Assembly: GCF_003412455.1 (NCBI RefSeq)
Contig: NZ_QTJU01000003.1
Span: 372,001 to 436,000 of the forward strand
Direction of reading: 5' to 3'
Source: Deminuibacter soli
GTDB taxonomy: Bacteria > Bacteroidota > Bacteroidia > Chitinophagales > Chitinophagaceae
Length of the DNA stretch: 64,000 nt
In this document: piece after piece, positions 43,099-52,196 of the stretch
Position numbering within the stretch: position 1 is the stretch's first letter
Layout of the letters: the number at the start of each line of letters is the position of its first letter
The notes under the pieces: model-generated
What the model saw: the letters and a program-made list of their open reading frames with translations, nothing else
Database searches by the model: none
Told to the model about the DNA's origin: nothing
Translations under genes and position numbers: made by a program

Positions 43099-44985
43099 AT
43101 GACCAAACGCTGTATACTGCTGCTCCTGGGCATGCCTTTTTTTTCCATGGCCCAGCAAACACAAAAACCTCCCCTGCATGGTAAAAACTGGATGGCCATT
43201 ACCGGCAAGCCACTCGCCGCCACCGCAGGCGCGCAATTGTTTGAACGCGGCGGCAATGCAGTAGACGCAGCATGCGCTATGCTGGCAGCCACCTGCACCA
43301 TGTGGGATGTGCTTAGCTGGGGCGGCGAAACACAGGCGCTCATCTACAATCCCAAAACAGGGAAGGTCATCGGTATTAACGCACTTGGCGTTGCCCCCAC
43401 CGGCGCTACGCCCGCATTTTTTAAAGACAGGGGTATGAATTTTCCGCCCGAATATGGCGCACTCGCTGCACTAACGCCGGGCACGCCCGGGGGCCTGTGT
43501 TATATGCTGGCCGAATACGGCACCAAAAGTTTAAAAGAAGTGCTGGCACCTGCCATGCAGCTGGCTGCCGGTTATCCTATAGAGGCCCAGACTGCCAACA
43601 GCATTGAACGCAGCAAGGCGCGCATTAAAGAATGGCCTTACAGCAAAGCAGTGTTTCTGCCACATGCAGGCGAAACAAGAGAAGCGCCCGAAGCAGGCGA
43701 AATTTTTGTACAGAAAGACCTGCTGCAAACCCTCACCAAAATGGTGGAGACAGAACAGCAATCACTCAAAAGAGGTCTTGGCCGCAAACAGGCCATCTAT
43801 GCTGCCTGTAACCGCTTTTATAAGGGAGATATTGCTGAAGAATTTGTACGCAGCTGTAAGGAACAGGGTGGTCTTATCACCCTGCAGGATCTCGCCAACT
43901 GGAGGCCGCAGGAAGAAACACCCATGCACACGAATTACCGCGGCATAGAAGTATACAAACTGCAGCAATGGACGCAGGGCCCCGCATTATTGCAGGCGTT
44001 GAATATTCTTGAGAACTTTGATCTCAAAAGCATGGGCTACAATTCCGCCCGCTACATTCATACGTTGTACCAGGCCATGAATCTCGCGTTCGCTGACCGT
44101 GATTTTTATTATGGCGATCCGGCCTTTCCGCCACAGGAGCCCATGCAGGGCCTGCTGAGTAAACAATATGCGAAAGACAGGGCTGCCACCATTCAATTCA
44201 CCGCCAACAACGCTGCTGCAGCACCCGGTGATCCCTATCCTTACCAGCAACAAACCAACCCGTTCACCACACTGCTGCAACAAAGGGCATTGCTGGCTGA
44301 TACCGGTAGTCACCAGCGCAATTTTGTTCCGGCCCATGATTCTGCTACTGCTGCCATCCGGCTTGCTGCATATACAGACCGGCTCTGGCGCGGCACCACT
44401 TCGGTAGAAGCGGCTGATAAAGATGGCTGGGTTGTTTCCATTACACCCAGCGGCGGCTGGGTGCCTGCTGTAATTGCAGGCCATACCGGTGTTGGCATGA
44501 GCCAGCGCATGCAGAGTTTCGTGATCGATTCTGTACTCAATCCTTTCAACGTGGTGCATCCCGGCAAAAGGCCAAGGGTAACACTTACGCCCACACTGGC
44601 GCTGAAAGACGGCCGCCCCTACGCTTCGTTCGCCGTGCAGGGCGGTGACACGCAGGATCAGAACCTGCTGCAGTTTTTCCTGAACCTCGTTGAATTTAAC
44701 ATGACAGTACAGCAAGCCACAGAAGCAGCCAATATCAATACCAATCAACTCTGGCTTTCACTCGGCGGCACCAGCATTGCCGACCGTGCCCCCAAACCCG
44801 GCAACCTGTTGCTGCAAAGCAAAACACCCGACGCAGTAAAACAGGAACTGAAAAAAATGGGCTATACACTCAGCTTTGAAGAACGCACCAGCGGCCCCAT
44901 CAATGCCATTTATTTTGACTGGAAACACAACAGTCTCTGGGGCGGCAGCAGCAATCACGGGGAGGATTACGGCATCGCATGGTAA
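43099..44985 (+). CDS. gamma-glutamyltransferase family protein
   Basis: This exported Ntn-hydrolase precursor of 628 aa transfers or hydrolyses gamma-glutamyl groups, for example of glutathione, in the periplasm. I chose the ATG at 43099 because it starts a signal peptide (MTKRCILLLLGMPFFSMAQQ); the frame is open further upstream to 42769 but those residues overlap the opposite HD gene. The large-subunit region has FERGGNAVDAACAMLAATCTMWDVLSWGGE and GTPGGLCYMLAEYG. The self-cleavage and nucleophile Thr should be Thr433 in GTTSVEAADKDGW, and the oxyanion SGG motif follows in TPSGGW. The end has QGGDTQDQNLLQ. All key elements look intact. It lies 92 bases from the start of the divergent HD gene. 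Confidence 0.92.
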   Translation: MTKRCILLLLGMPFFSMAQQTQKPPLHGKNWMAITGKPLAATAGAQLFERGGNAVDAACAMLAATCTMWDVLSWGGETQALIYNPKTGKVIGINALGVAPTGATPAFFKDRGMNFPPEYGALAALTPGTPGGLCYMLAEYGTKSLKEVLAPAMQLAAGYPIEAQTANSIERSKARIKEWPYSKAVFLPHAGETREAPEAGEIFVQKDLLQTLTKMVETEQQSLKRGLGRKQAIYAACNRFYKGDIAEEFVRSCKEQGGLITLQDLANWRPQEETPMHTNYRGIEVYKLQQWTQGPALLQALNILENFDLKSMGYNSARYIHTLYQAMNLAFADRDFYYGDPAFPPQEPMQGLLSKQYAKDRAATIQFTANNAAAAPGDPYPYQQQTNPFTTLLQQRALLADTGSHQRNFVPAHDSATAAIRLAAYTDRLWRGTTSVEAADKDGWVVSITPSGGWVPAVIAGHTGVGMSQRMQSFVIDSVLNPFNVVHPGKRPRVTLTPTLALKDGRPYASFAVQGGDTQDQNLLQFFLNLVEFNMTVQQATEAANINTNQLWLSLGGTSIADRAPKPGNLLLQSKTPDAVKQELKKMGYTLSFEERTSGPINAIYFDWKHNSLWGGSSNHGEDYGIAW

Positions 44986-45161
44986 CGGCAGCAGATGCGG
45001 GATATGACTTTATTGCGCCGGTAAAAAAGATAAAACATACATGATATAATACGTAAGATACATTGAACCGGAGCTGGTTGGATGATAATTTTGAGTAATA
45101 TAATTAGCCAACAATCCTACCGGCCGCTAACACGTTCCGGTAACAGTTCAAATTCACCGTC

Positions 45162-45626
45162 ATGAACGTCTCCTTCAAAACCGCTACGCTTGCCGATGCT
45201 GAAGAGCTCACCCGTATGTCAATGGATTTTTACAGCGAGATACCCACACGTAAAGACAGGGCGGTGAACAGGATAGCAGCCACGGTGCATTTTTATAAAG
45301 ACAATAGCAATATGGGCGAGGTAATGTTGATTGAATGCGATCACAACCTTGCGGGTTATGCCATTGCCTTCCGTTTCTGGAGCGATGAATATGGCGGTTT
45401 AATGCTTGGACTGGATTGTTTGTACGTAGAAAAAAAATTCAGGCACAAAGGTATTGCACGTAAGTTTCTGAACAGTTATATCACCCGTGAAAAAAGCAAT
45501 CCGCATGTAACCGGCATTGAAATAGAAAGCTATGAAGGTAACCCTGCTGCAGCCCGCCTGGCACAATCCGTTGGCCTGGCACCCAAGCACAGCAGCCAGT
45601 ATATACTATTGTTTAAACAGCACTAA
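45162..45626 (+). CDS. GNAT-family N-acetyltransferase
   Basis: This 154-aa cytosolic acetyltransferase uses acetyl-CoA. It shows the GNAT order: an N-terminal ATLADAEELTRMSMDFY strand-helix, LAGYAIAFRFWSDEYGG, then the CoA-binding DCLYVEKKFRHKGIARKFLNSYI (Q/RxxGxG/A-like loop RHKGIA) and a C-terminal GNPAAARLAQSVGLAPKHSSQYILL. The acceptor is unknown. Its stop codon overlaps the stop of the convergent sigma-54 regulator by 3 bases (45623-45626 region), leaving no room for a terminator. Confidence 0.9.
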   Translation: MNVSFKTATLADAEELTRMSMDFYSEIPTRKDRAVNRIAATVHFYKDNSNMGEVMLIECDHNLAGYAIAFRFWSDEYGGLMLGLDCLYVEKKFRHKGIARKFLNSYITREKSNPHVTGIEIESYEGNPAAARLAQSVGLAPKHSSQYILLFKQH

Positions 45627-47050
45627 AAACCATGCTGTATCCGTATGCCCAGTTTTTTCATCCGGTTGTGCAATGTAGAAGCAGATACCTGTAACAATGC
45701 AGCCGCACCATTGGCACCGCTTATTTTGCCATTGCATTGTTTCAGCGATGCCAGTATGCGTTCGCGCTCATCCATGTCACCGGTGTTTTCGAGTTCGGCA
45801 GTACCAGTTGACTGCACGTTTGCCGGTGTGGTTTGCAAAAAAACCTGGTTAATGGTACTGCCTTTTGACAATAGCACACTGCGCTCTATCAAATGCTCCA
45901 GCTCACGCACATTACCGGGCCAGCTGTAATTCACCAGCTGATCCATCACCGCATCATCCACACCGGTTACTTCCTTACCGCTTACACCGGCAAAACGGTC
46001 AATAAAATGCGCTACCAGCAAGGGTATATCTTCCCTGCGTTCGCGCAAAGCCGGCACCAGTATGGGAAACACATACAAACGGTAATACAGGTCAAGCCGG
46101 AAACGGCCTTCTGCAATTTCTTTTTCAAGGTTACGGTTGGTGGCAGCAATAATGCGCACATCTACCTTTACAGCGCCTGAACCGCCAATGCGTTCAATTT
46201 CGCGTTCCTGCAATACACGCAGCAGTTTTACCTGCAAATCCAGCGGCATCTCCCCTATTTCATCCAGGAAAAGTGTGCCGCCTGAAGCCTGTTCAAATTT
46301 GCCGATACGCTTGTCAACTGCACCGGTAAAAGCGCCTTTCTCATGCCCGAACAATTCCGATTCGGCCAGGTGTACCTGCAGTGTACCGCAATCTACCTTT
46401 ATCAGCGGGCGGTTTCTGCGGGCAGAGAAACAATGTACTGCCGTAGCAATACCTTCTTTGCCTGTGCCGCTTTCACCCATAATCAGCACAGAGGTATCCA
46501 GCGGCGCCACCTGCTTAATCAGGTTAAATACGTGCTGCATGGATGCTGATTGCCCCACAATACCACTGAAAGCACTAATGACCGGCCTGGCAGCTGCCCT
46601 GCTGCCTGCCTGCGTTGCTGCAGGGAACGGTGCCTGTGCTGCCCCTGCAGCGTTAATGTTTCGCTGCTGCATCTGCTGGTGCTGCTGGTAACGGTAACGC
46701 GCTATATCAAGCGTGATCAGCACATCTTTGCGGCGAAAAGGTTTTACAATGAAACCATAGGGATGCGTTAACTTGGCCGATTCCAGCACAGACTGGTTGC
46801 TGTTGGCAGATACATATATAAAGGGAACATTGCGTTTGTTGAGCTGATGCGCCAGGTCAATCCCGGTTAAATCGCCTTTGAGATAAATATCCAGCAGCAC
46901 AAAAAAAGGCGTGGCAGATGCAATCATTTCCAGTGCCTGTTCTACTGACCGCGCAATGCCGCAAACTTCATAGCCTGCGCGTTCCAGCATCAGGCGAAGC
47001 TCGCGTGCAACAATCATTTCATCTTCTACAATCAGTATTTTTTCATGCAT
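45623..47050 (-). CDS. sigma-54-dependent response regulator (NtrC family)
   Basis: This 475-aa transcription activator is read from the ATG at 47050 (MHEKILIVEDEMIVARELRLML); an upstream extension to 47128 lacks the receiver start. Domains: receiver (1-120, phosphoacceptor Asp in FVLLDIYLKGDLTG), AAA+ sigma-54 interaction domain (about 165-400, Walker A GESGTGKEGIA, GAFTGA loop for sigma-54 contact, Walker B GGTLFLDEIGEM) and a Fis-type HTH at the end (ANGAAALLQVSASTLHNRMKKLGI). A linker of about 40 residues is Gln-, Ala- and Arg-rich. No partner kinase adjoins it on the same strand; the TPR kinase at 48537 is the nearest. It is divergent from an AraC gene; the shared 313-base gap (47051-47363) shows no confident promoter box. 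Confidence 0.93.
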   Translation of the reverse strand: MHEKILIVEDEMIVARELRLMLERAGYEVCGIARSVEQALEMIASATPFFVLLDIYLKGDLTGIDLAHQLNKRNVPFIYVSANSNQSVLESAKLTHPYGFIVKPFRRKDVLITLDIARYRYQQHQQMQQRNINAAGAAQAPFPAATQAGSRAAARPVISAFSGIVGQSASMQHVFNLIKQVAPLDTSVLIMGESGTGKEGIATAVHCFSARRNRPLIKVDCGTLQVHLAESELFGHEKGAFTGAVDKRIGKFEQASGGTLFLDEIGEMPLDLQVKLLRVLQEREIERIGGSGAVKVDVRIIAATNRNLEKEIAEGRFRLDLYYRLYVFPILVPALRERREDIPLLVAHFIDRFAGVSGKEVTGVDDAVMDQLVNYSWPGNVRELEHLIERSVLLSKGSTINQVFLQTTPANVQSTGTAELENTGDMDERERILASLKQCNGKISGANGAAALLQVSASTLHNRMKKLGIRIQHGF

Positions 47051-47363
47051 GGGAACGTGTATTTTACAGCCGGTAATAAAATTATACAATCGCTTATGAA
47101 TGCCTGCATGCATGTAAAAAAATACCACTGATTCTATAATAAATACAACCAGCCCCCGTTAACTTTATACAATACCGCACACCACCTTGCAGCGCCCCGT
47201 TCAAAAAACACCGTTGCCACAACGATATTTCGGTGACGCAATTGTTCAAACGACGATATATCGTAACCTGGTTAAACCCAAAATCTTCACAAAGCATTGA
47301 TTATCATCAACCTGAGAAACGGGCACACTATTAGAGTTATGAGGGGAATTCAACACGCATTTT

Positions 47364-48248
47364 ATGCAACAATCCCAACGACCACCTTTTTCTACTGCTG
47401 CTCAAAACGAGCAGCACACGTTTATTATTCAGCGCTTAAACCCGCTGATTAATACTGACGCAGTAATGAATGCCATGCCGGCAACCTGTACAGTAGCCCT
47501 GTTATGGTTAACCAGCGGGCAAGGCGTTTACAACGATGGCGGCACGCCGTTTAACCTGCAGGCAGGCCAGCTGCTGTGCATCCGACGCAAACAGGTGCAG
47601 CAATTGCAGCTGAGCTCCGAAGCTTCGGGTTACAGCCTGTTTTTTGCCGAATCATTTTTGTACAACAACGAACAGGAGTTTGACCTGATGGATCACGCAG
47701 GCCTCAGCTGCCTGTTTGCCGAAACATCGGGTATTACCATATCTGACGATTTGTGCCCTGAAATGATGATCACCGCCGAAAACATGCTGCGTGAGCACAC
47801 CAACAATTATATGTTCAAATCTGCCATGCTGCGCCGTTACCTGAAAATCTTCCTGATGCAGGTTACCCGCAACCTGCAGGGCAATGTGCTGCTGGGCATG
47901 GAAACCCGCAACAGTGAACTGACCAAGCAATTCCTTTCGCTGGTTGATGTGCATTTTAAAAACAAAAAACTGGTGGTGGATTATGCAGATGAGTTGCTGG
48001 TAACAGCCAATCACCTCAACCAGATCGTGAAAAAAACAACCGGCTACACCGCCAGCTACCATATCAGGCAGCGCGTAATACTCGAAGCCAAACGCCATGC
48101 CGCCAGCTCAGGTTCGTGCATGAAAGAAATTGCATGGCTGCTCGGTTTTTCTGATACTTCCCATTTCAGCAAGTATTTCAAAGGTATTACCGGCATCAGT
48201 TTTTCCGATTTCAAGAAAGAGCGCATGACCATAACCGCACAGGCCTGA
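47364..48248 (+). CDS. AraC-family transcriptional regulator
   Basis: This 294-aa regulator has an N-terminal sensor region (LTSGQGVYNDGGTPFNLQAGQLLCIRRKQVQQ, cupin-like) and a C-terminal AraC HTH (about 190-285: LVVDYADELLVTANHLNQIVKKTTGYTASYHIRQRVILEAKRHA and CMKEIAWLLGFSDTSHFSKYFKGITGISFSDFKKER). It is divergent from the sigma-54 regulator and followed, 288 bases later, by a sensor kinase. Targets are unknown. Confidence 0.9.
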   Translation: MQQSQRPPFSTAAQNEQHTFIIQRLNPLINTDAVMNAMPATCTVALLWLTSGQGVYNDGGTPFNLQAGQLLCIRRKQVQQLQLSSEASGYSLFFAESFLYNNEQEFDLMDHAGLSCLFAETSGITISDDLCPEMMITAENMLREHTNNYMFKSAMLRRYLKIFLMQVTRNLQGNVLLGMETRNSELTKQFLSLVDVHFKNKKLVVDYADELLVTANHLNQIVKKTTGYTASYHIRQRVILEAKRHAASSGSCMKEIAWLLGFSDTSHFSKYFKGITGISFSDFKKERMTITAQA

Positions 48249-48335
48249 CCAGCCGTGCCAGCCCGCAATACTACTATGTTCCGGGTTAAATGAACGTTGA
48301 TACTGCTGTATGAAATGACTAAACGCATCAATGCG

Positions 48336-48358
48336 GCCCTGCCTGTTGCCGGCAGGGC
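48336..48358 (+). terminator. possible terminator hairpin after the AraC gene
   Basis: An 8-bp GC-rich stem (GCCCTGCC at 48336-48343 with GGCAGGGC at 48351-48358, loop of 7) lies 88 bases past the stop codon. There is no T run, so its efficiency is doubtful. The rest of the gap 48249-48536 holds nothing I can name. Confidence 0.4.
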
Positions 48359-48536
48359 TGCATTTACCAGGACTATATCCAAAATGAAAGTCTGCTGAAT
48401 AAAATAAATGCTGCTCCGCATCTATTTCCTGCCAAATTGCTGTAGAAAACAGCTGCTTATACCCATTTATCAAGTTTTGTCGTATCTTGGTAACCAAGGT
48501 TTATAGCCTGGTTTTAACCCTACATCTATTACAGCA

Positions 48537-50393
48537 ATGCGCTATTTCGTGCCTATGTTCTGCTGCCTGCTCCTGTGGCTGGGGGCCACAGCACAAAACA
48601 ATGTTATACCCCAGCTGCACGCGGCCCTGCACACTGCCGGCGACAGTGTTACCTACGTTAATACACTCAATAAACTCGGGATGATTTTATACGAAAGCAA
48701 TGTAGACAGCACGTTCTACTATGCCCGTATAGCCCGCGCCGTTGCAGACCGGCTCAATTACAATTGCGGCAAAGCCGGTGCGCTCAACAACCTGGGTATT
48801 GTGTACGAAATGAAGGGCGATCAGCAGCTGGCACAACGTTATTACAACGACGCCTACCGGCTTTACCGCCAGGCAGGCGATTCTGCCAATATGGTGCAGG
48901 TTACCATGAACATCGGGCTGGTGTACAGCGATGGCGGCGAACACGCCAAAGCCGTTGCTTTCCTGCGGCGCGCCATGTCCATGGGCAGGCACCTGCGCCG
49001 CGATTCCATTATGTCGCTCGTTCTCGCCAATTATATGTCCATTTATACAGACAGTATTCCACGCGATTCCCTGTTCCCTTACCTGAACCAGGCCAAAGCT
49101 ATTGCCACCCGCTACAAAGACCAGCGGGTACTGGTGTTTCTTGACCAGGTGGCCGGCTTGTTTTACCTACGCACAGGTCAGCAGGAAAAAGGTATTGCCT
49201 TACTGCAGGCGGGTGTTAACAAAGCCCTGTCGATGAACCTGTACTACCTGAGCCTGGATGTGATACTGCAACTGGGCGACCTGTTTTCGGTGAGCGACAC
49301 GGCGAAGGCTACCGGTTATTACCACCAGGCGCTTGACATTGCGCAAGCCAAGGGTTACCACCTGTATGCAGAGCTTGCCGCACAGCGTTTATATAATTTT
49401 TACAGCAGCGTACAAAGCGCCGATGTGCACCAATATGCTGCACTCCTGCTGCAGCTATACCAGGAAGACGCGATGTTCAGAACCAAATCGGGCGTAGACT
49501 ATATTGATTATGCCCTGCAGGAAGACGCGCTGGCAGCCTACCAGAACACCAGCCATTACCGCATGCGGCTGATACTGATATTAAGCGCGCTGGTAATAGT
49601 AATGGCCATCCTCATCTTTTTTATACTGCGCCTCTACAAACTGAAACAGCAACACAACAATACCCTCGAAGCATTGAATGAAAGTGAAAAAGTACGCAAT
49701 GAACAATTGCAGGCCAATCACGCATTCAATAACCGGCTTATTTCCCTGCTGGCACACGATTTCAGGCAACCGCTGAACATGGTGAAAGGACTGGCCCAGC
49801 TGCTGCTGAACTACAACGACCTGTCGCCCCAGGAAATGCGCACCCTGGTAAGGTCAATGGAAGAAACATCCGATGTTACACTGGATATTTTCGAAAACAT
49901 ACTGCAATGGATCAGGCGGCAATTATCCGGGTTCACCTATCAGCCGGAAATATTGAACCTGCACGAACTGGTTCACGAAGCCATGCAGCCGTTTAAAACA
50001 CTCAGTGAGCAGTTCGGCATTACCATCATCAATGAAGTATCACCCTCGCTCAACATAAAGGCAGACAGGGAGCTGGTGCAGTTTATACACCGCAATTTTA
50101 TTCACAATGCCATTAAATTTTCACCCGAACAATCTACCATCCGCATACAGGCAAGCAACAATAACGGTGAAGTAATTGTACAGGTAGCCGATGAAGGCAA
50201 TGGCATACCACCCGAAAAACTGCAGGGCCTGTTCGATTTTAAAGCTGAACTGCGTTACAACAACGGCAAGGAAAAAGGCGCAGGCGTAGCACTGATGATC
50301 TGTAAAGATTTCACTGAAAAAATGCGCGGCCGCATCTGGGCCGAAAACGGCAACCCCAAAGGCGCCGTGTTCTGCTACGCGCTGGTTGCCTAG
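48537..50393 (+). CDS. TPR-containing sensor histidine kinase
   Basis: This 618-aa membrane kinase has signal peptide MRYFVPMFCCLLLWLGATAQ. Roughly residues 30-330 are TPR-like periplasmic repeats (AGALNNLGIVYEMKGDQQLAQRYYNDAYRLYRQAGDSANMVQVTMNIGLVYSDGGEHAKAVAFLRRA). One transmembrane helix (about 343-363: LILILSALVIVMAILIFFILRLY) is followed by a short coiled coil. The HisKA domain has LLAHDFRQPLNMVKGL with the phosphoacceptor His, and the ATPase domain has NFIHNAIKFSP (N box), VADEGNGIPPEKL (G1) and GAGVALMICKDF (G2). No receiver is attached. This layout is a common Bacteroidota type. It is convergent with the broken PhzF gene, 6 bases away. The cognate regulator is not evident; the sigma-54 regulator nearby is one candidate. 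Confidence 0.92.
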   Translation: MRYFVPMFCCLLLWLGATAQNNVIPQLHAALHTAGDSVTYVNTLNKLGMILYESNVDSTFYYARIARAVADRLNYNCGKAGALNNLGIVYEMKGDQQLAQRYYNDAYRLYRQAGDSANMVQVTMNIGLVYSDGGEHAKAVAFLRRAMSMGRHLRRDSIMSLVLANYMSIYTDSIPRDSLFPYLNQAKAIATRYKDQRVLVFLDQVAGLFYLRTGQQEKGIALLQAGVNKALSMNLYYLSLDVILQLGDLFSVSDTAKATGYYHQALDIAQAKGYHLYAELAAQRLYNFYSSVQSADVHQYAALLLQLYQEDAMFRTKSGVDYIDYALQEDALAAYQNTSHYRMRLILILSALVIVMAILIFFILRLYKLKQQHNNTLEALNESEKVRNEQLQANHAFNNRLISLLAHDFRQPLNMVKGLAQLLLNYNDLSPQEMRTLVRSMEETSDVTLDIFENILQWIRRQLSGFTYQPEILNLHELVHEAMQPFKTLSEQFGITIINEVSPSLNIKADRELVQFIHRNFIHNAIKFSPEQSTIRIQASNNNGEVIVQVADEGNGIPPEKLQGLFDFKAELRYNNGKEKGAGVALMICKDFTEKMRGRIWAENGNPKGAVFCYALVA

Positions 50394-50399
50394 TAAGGT

Positions 50400-51278
50400 T
50401 TAAAGGTTCAAATGGTCTGCTACCCCCTCCTCCAACACCCCTGCTGCCACGCGGCATACATCCCCGCTTACCATTACCTCCCCGCTGCTGCGCACCTGTA
50501 CAAGCAACTTGCTGGGCCTGCCGATATTTTCGCCCTGGTGCAAACAGAAATCAACATCCGGTAACTGCAAGCCCTGCTGTACCAGGTAAGCCCCGCAGGG
50601 GCCAGCCAGGCTGCCGGTGGCAGCATCCTCCACTTTGCCATCCACATCACCGCTGCGGATGCGCAGGTTAGGCACATCCAGTATACCCAGGAAATGTGCG
50701 CCCACCGCATGCAGCAAAGCTTGCAAACCCGGTGCACCAACCGGTATATCAAAAGCCCGGTTGCGTAAAGGCAGCACCAGGTAAGGCAAACCGGTTGATA
50801 CCACCGCAGGATAACAGGCAGGGTAAAGATCATCTGCCGAAGCGCCAAGGCAGGCCAGTATGGGTGCCGCTTCTGCAAGTGTAAGCGTTTTGATAAACGC
50901 TGCCTTTCCCTGGTTCATGGAAGCATGGTAACCGGTGGCATTTTTTCGTGTGATGATATCCACGGTTTTTTGATTCAGCTGAAACTCTCAGTGCGCTTCA
51001 GGCTGCGCTGCTGCTTGCAGCTGGTGCAGGGTAGCCGCTGCGCCCAATACCGGGTGACCGGCAAAATCCAGTTCTTCCTGGCAGGTGAAAATATAGGCGC
51101 GCACTTTGCCGGGCGCCTGTTGTTCCAGGAAAATACTTTCATATTGCCGCATCTCCTGCGTTAAACGCAGCATGGTGGTTTTGCTTAAACCGGCCGCTTC
51201 GGTAAATACGGTCAGGCCATTGCCAGACAGCACCCGGCTGGTAAAAACGTCTGCATGATAATAAGGGAATGTACGCAT
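50400..51278 (-). pseudogene. PhzF-family isomerase gene interrupted by an in-frame TGA
   Basis: The frame from 51278 (MRTFPYYHADVFTSRV) ends at a TGA at 50990-50988 after 96 residues (PEAH). The same frame then continues without any shift (EFQLNQKTVDIIT...) to 50400, giving 292 codons in all, the usual length for PhzF proteins. Before the stop are the N-terminal family segment, the active-site-type Glu in RQYESIF, and ELDFAGHPVLGAA. After it are EDAATGSLAGPCGAYLVQQGLQ and the C-terminal strand region, both well preserved. Only one codon is wrong, and a Trp (TGG) would fit there, so a single G-to-A change or a sequencing error is the simplest reading. If real, two fragments of 96 and at most 187 aa would remain. 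PhzF relatives are epimerases or isomerases; the substrate is unknown. Confidence 0.85.
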
Positions 51279-51307
51279 CGCTCAAATAATTTAATGTATG
51301 TAGAATA

Positions 51308-52168
51308 CTATTTAACAGCCTGCAATGCAGCCACAGCAGCAATTTCAACGCGCGCCTGTTTGGGCAGCTCCTGTACGGCAATGCATACACGCGCGGGAAA
51401 TGCACCGGTAAAATAGCGGCTGTACACTTCGTTGATAGCTGCATACTGTTGCATGGAAGTAAGGTAAATGGTTACATTCACAAGGTTGTTGTACGCGAGG
51501 CCATGCGTTTGCAACACGTTGCCCAGGTTCTGCATTACCTGCTGCGCTTCTACTTCAAACGAAGTGTTTACCAGGTTGCCGCCGGCGTCTGTACCAATCT
51601 GGCCAGACACATACAACAATCCATTGGCCGCAACAGCAGCAGTATACGGTGCTTTGCCGCCTGTTTTTACAGCAGCCGCCTGCTGGTTATGTTTCAATTG
51701 CTCTTCCAGCCCAAGCCGGTCTGTCTGCACCCAGTATTCAGTTATTTTCCCATTTTCCACCTGGTATACCATGCTGCTGATTTCTGTAAGCGGCAAACCG
51801 GTAGGCGCGTAACCATTGATTATACCGGTGTGTTTGCCGGTTTGTTTCCAGCGCACATATACCTTGTTGTGCTGCGCAATTATTTCGGTAATCTCCAGCG
51901 TGTAGGCACCGTACTGTGTGAGAAACTCATGCACATGCTCCGTGTAGTGCTGCGGTGTACGCCGGATAATTTCCGGGTGTTCAGATTTTACCTGGTGGGC
52001 AATCACCGTATCGGCCATATACCGTGCGGCCTGCTCAGGCGCTTTGCCGGAACGTACGTTTTGTAAAAAGCCTTTTACCACTTCCAGCGCTGTACTGCCG
52101 GCTGTTTGTTGTGCGTTTGCTATTTGTGCTGTCATAAGAAAAATGATGCAGTGGAATATCCTTTTCAC
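51308..52168 (-). CDS. exported fusion of SnoaL-like (NTF2 fold) and RidA domains
   Basis: The start is a GTG at 52168, which gives a good signal peptide (MKRIFHCIIFLMTAQIANAQQ, 286 aa); an earlier GTG at 52207 extends it by 13 residues. Residues about 25-155 form a SnoaL/NTF2-like domain (VVKGFLQNVRSGKAPEQAARYMADTVIAHQ, GYAPTGLPLTEISSMVYQVENGKITEYWVQTDRLGL). Residues about 170-286 form a RidA (YjgF/UK114) domain: APYTAAVAANGLLYVSGQIGTD, VMQNLGNVLQTHGL, VTIYLTSM, and the Arg-binding end FPARVCIAVQELPKQARVEIAAVAAL. RidA domains deaminate reactive enamines/imines. The fusion, and export out of the cytosol, are unusual. It lies 29 bases from the PhzF gene on the same strand and diverges from MocR. 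Confidence 0.82.
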   Translation of the reverse strand: MKRIFHCIIFLMTAQIANAQQTAGSTALEVVKGFLQNVRSGKAPEQAARYMADTVIAHQVKSEHPEIIRRTPQHYTEHVHEFLTQYGAYTLEITEIIAQHNKVYVRWKQTGKHTGIINGYAPTGLPLTEISSMVYQVENGKITEYWVQTDRLGLEEQLKHNQQAAAVKTGGKAPYTAAVAANGLLYVSGQIGTDAGGNLVNTSFEVEAQQVMQNLGNVLQTHGLAYNNLVNVTIYLTSMQQYAAINEVYSRYFTGAFPARVCIAVQELPKQARVEIAAVAALQAVK

Positions 52169-52196
52169 CTGCGCGTTTTTAAATGTTTGAAATAAG

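Noticed and set aside
47051-47128. Upstream extension of the sigma-54 regulator
   Set aside because: The receiver domain begins exactly at the Met at 47050; the extra 26 residues match nothing.
50988-50990. Selenocysteine or recoded TGA in the PhzF gene
   Set aside because: No SECIS-like hairpin seen after the codon, PhzF proteins are not selenoproteins, and TGA ends other genes in the window (e.g. at 29095).
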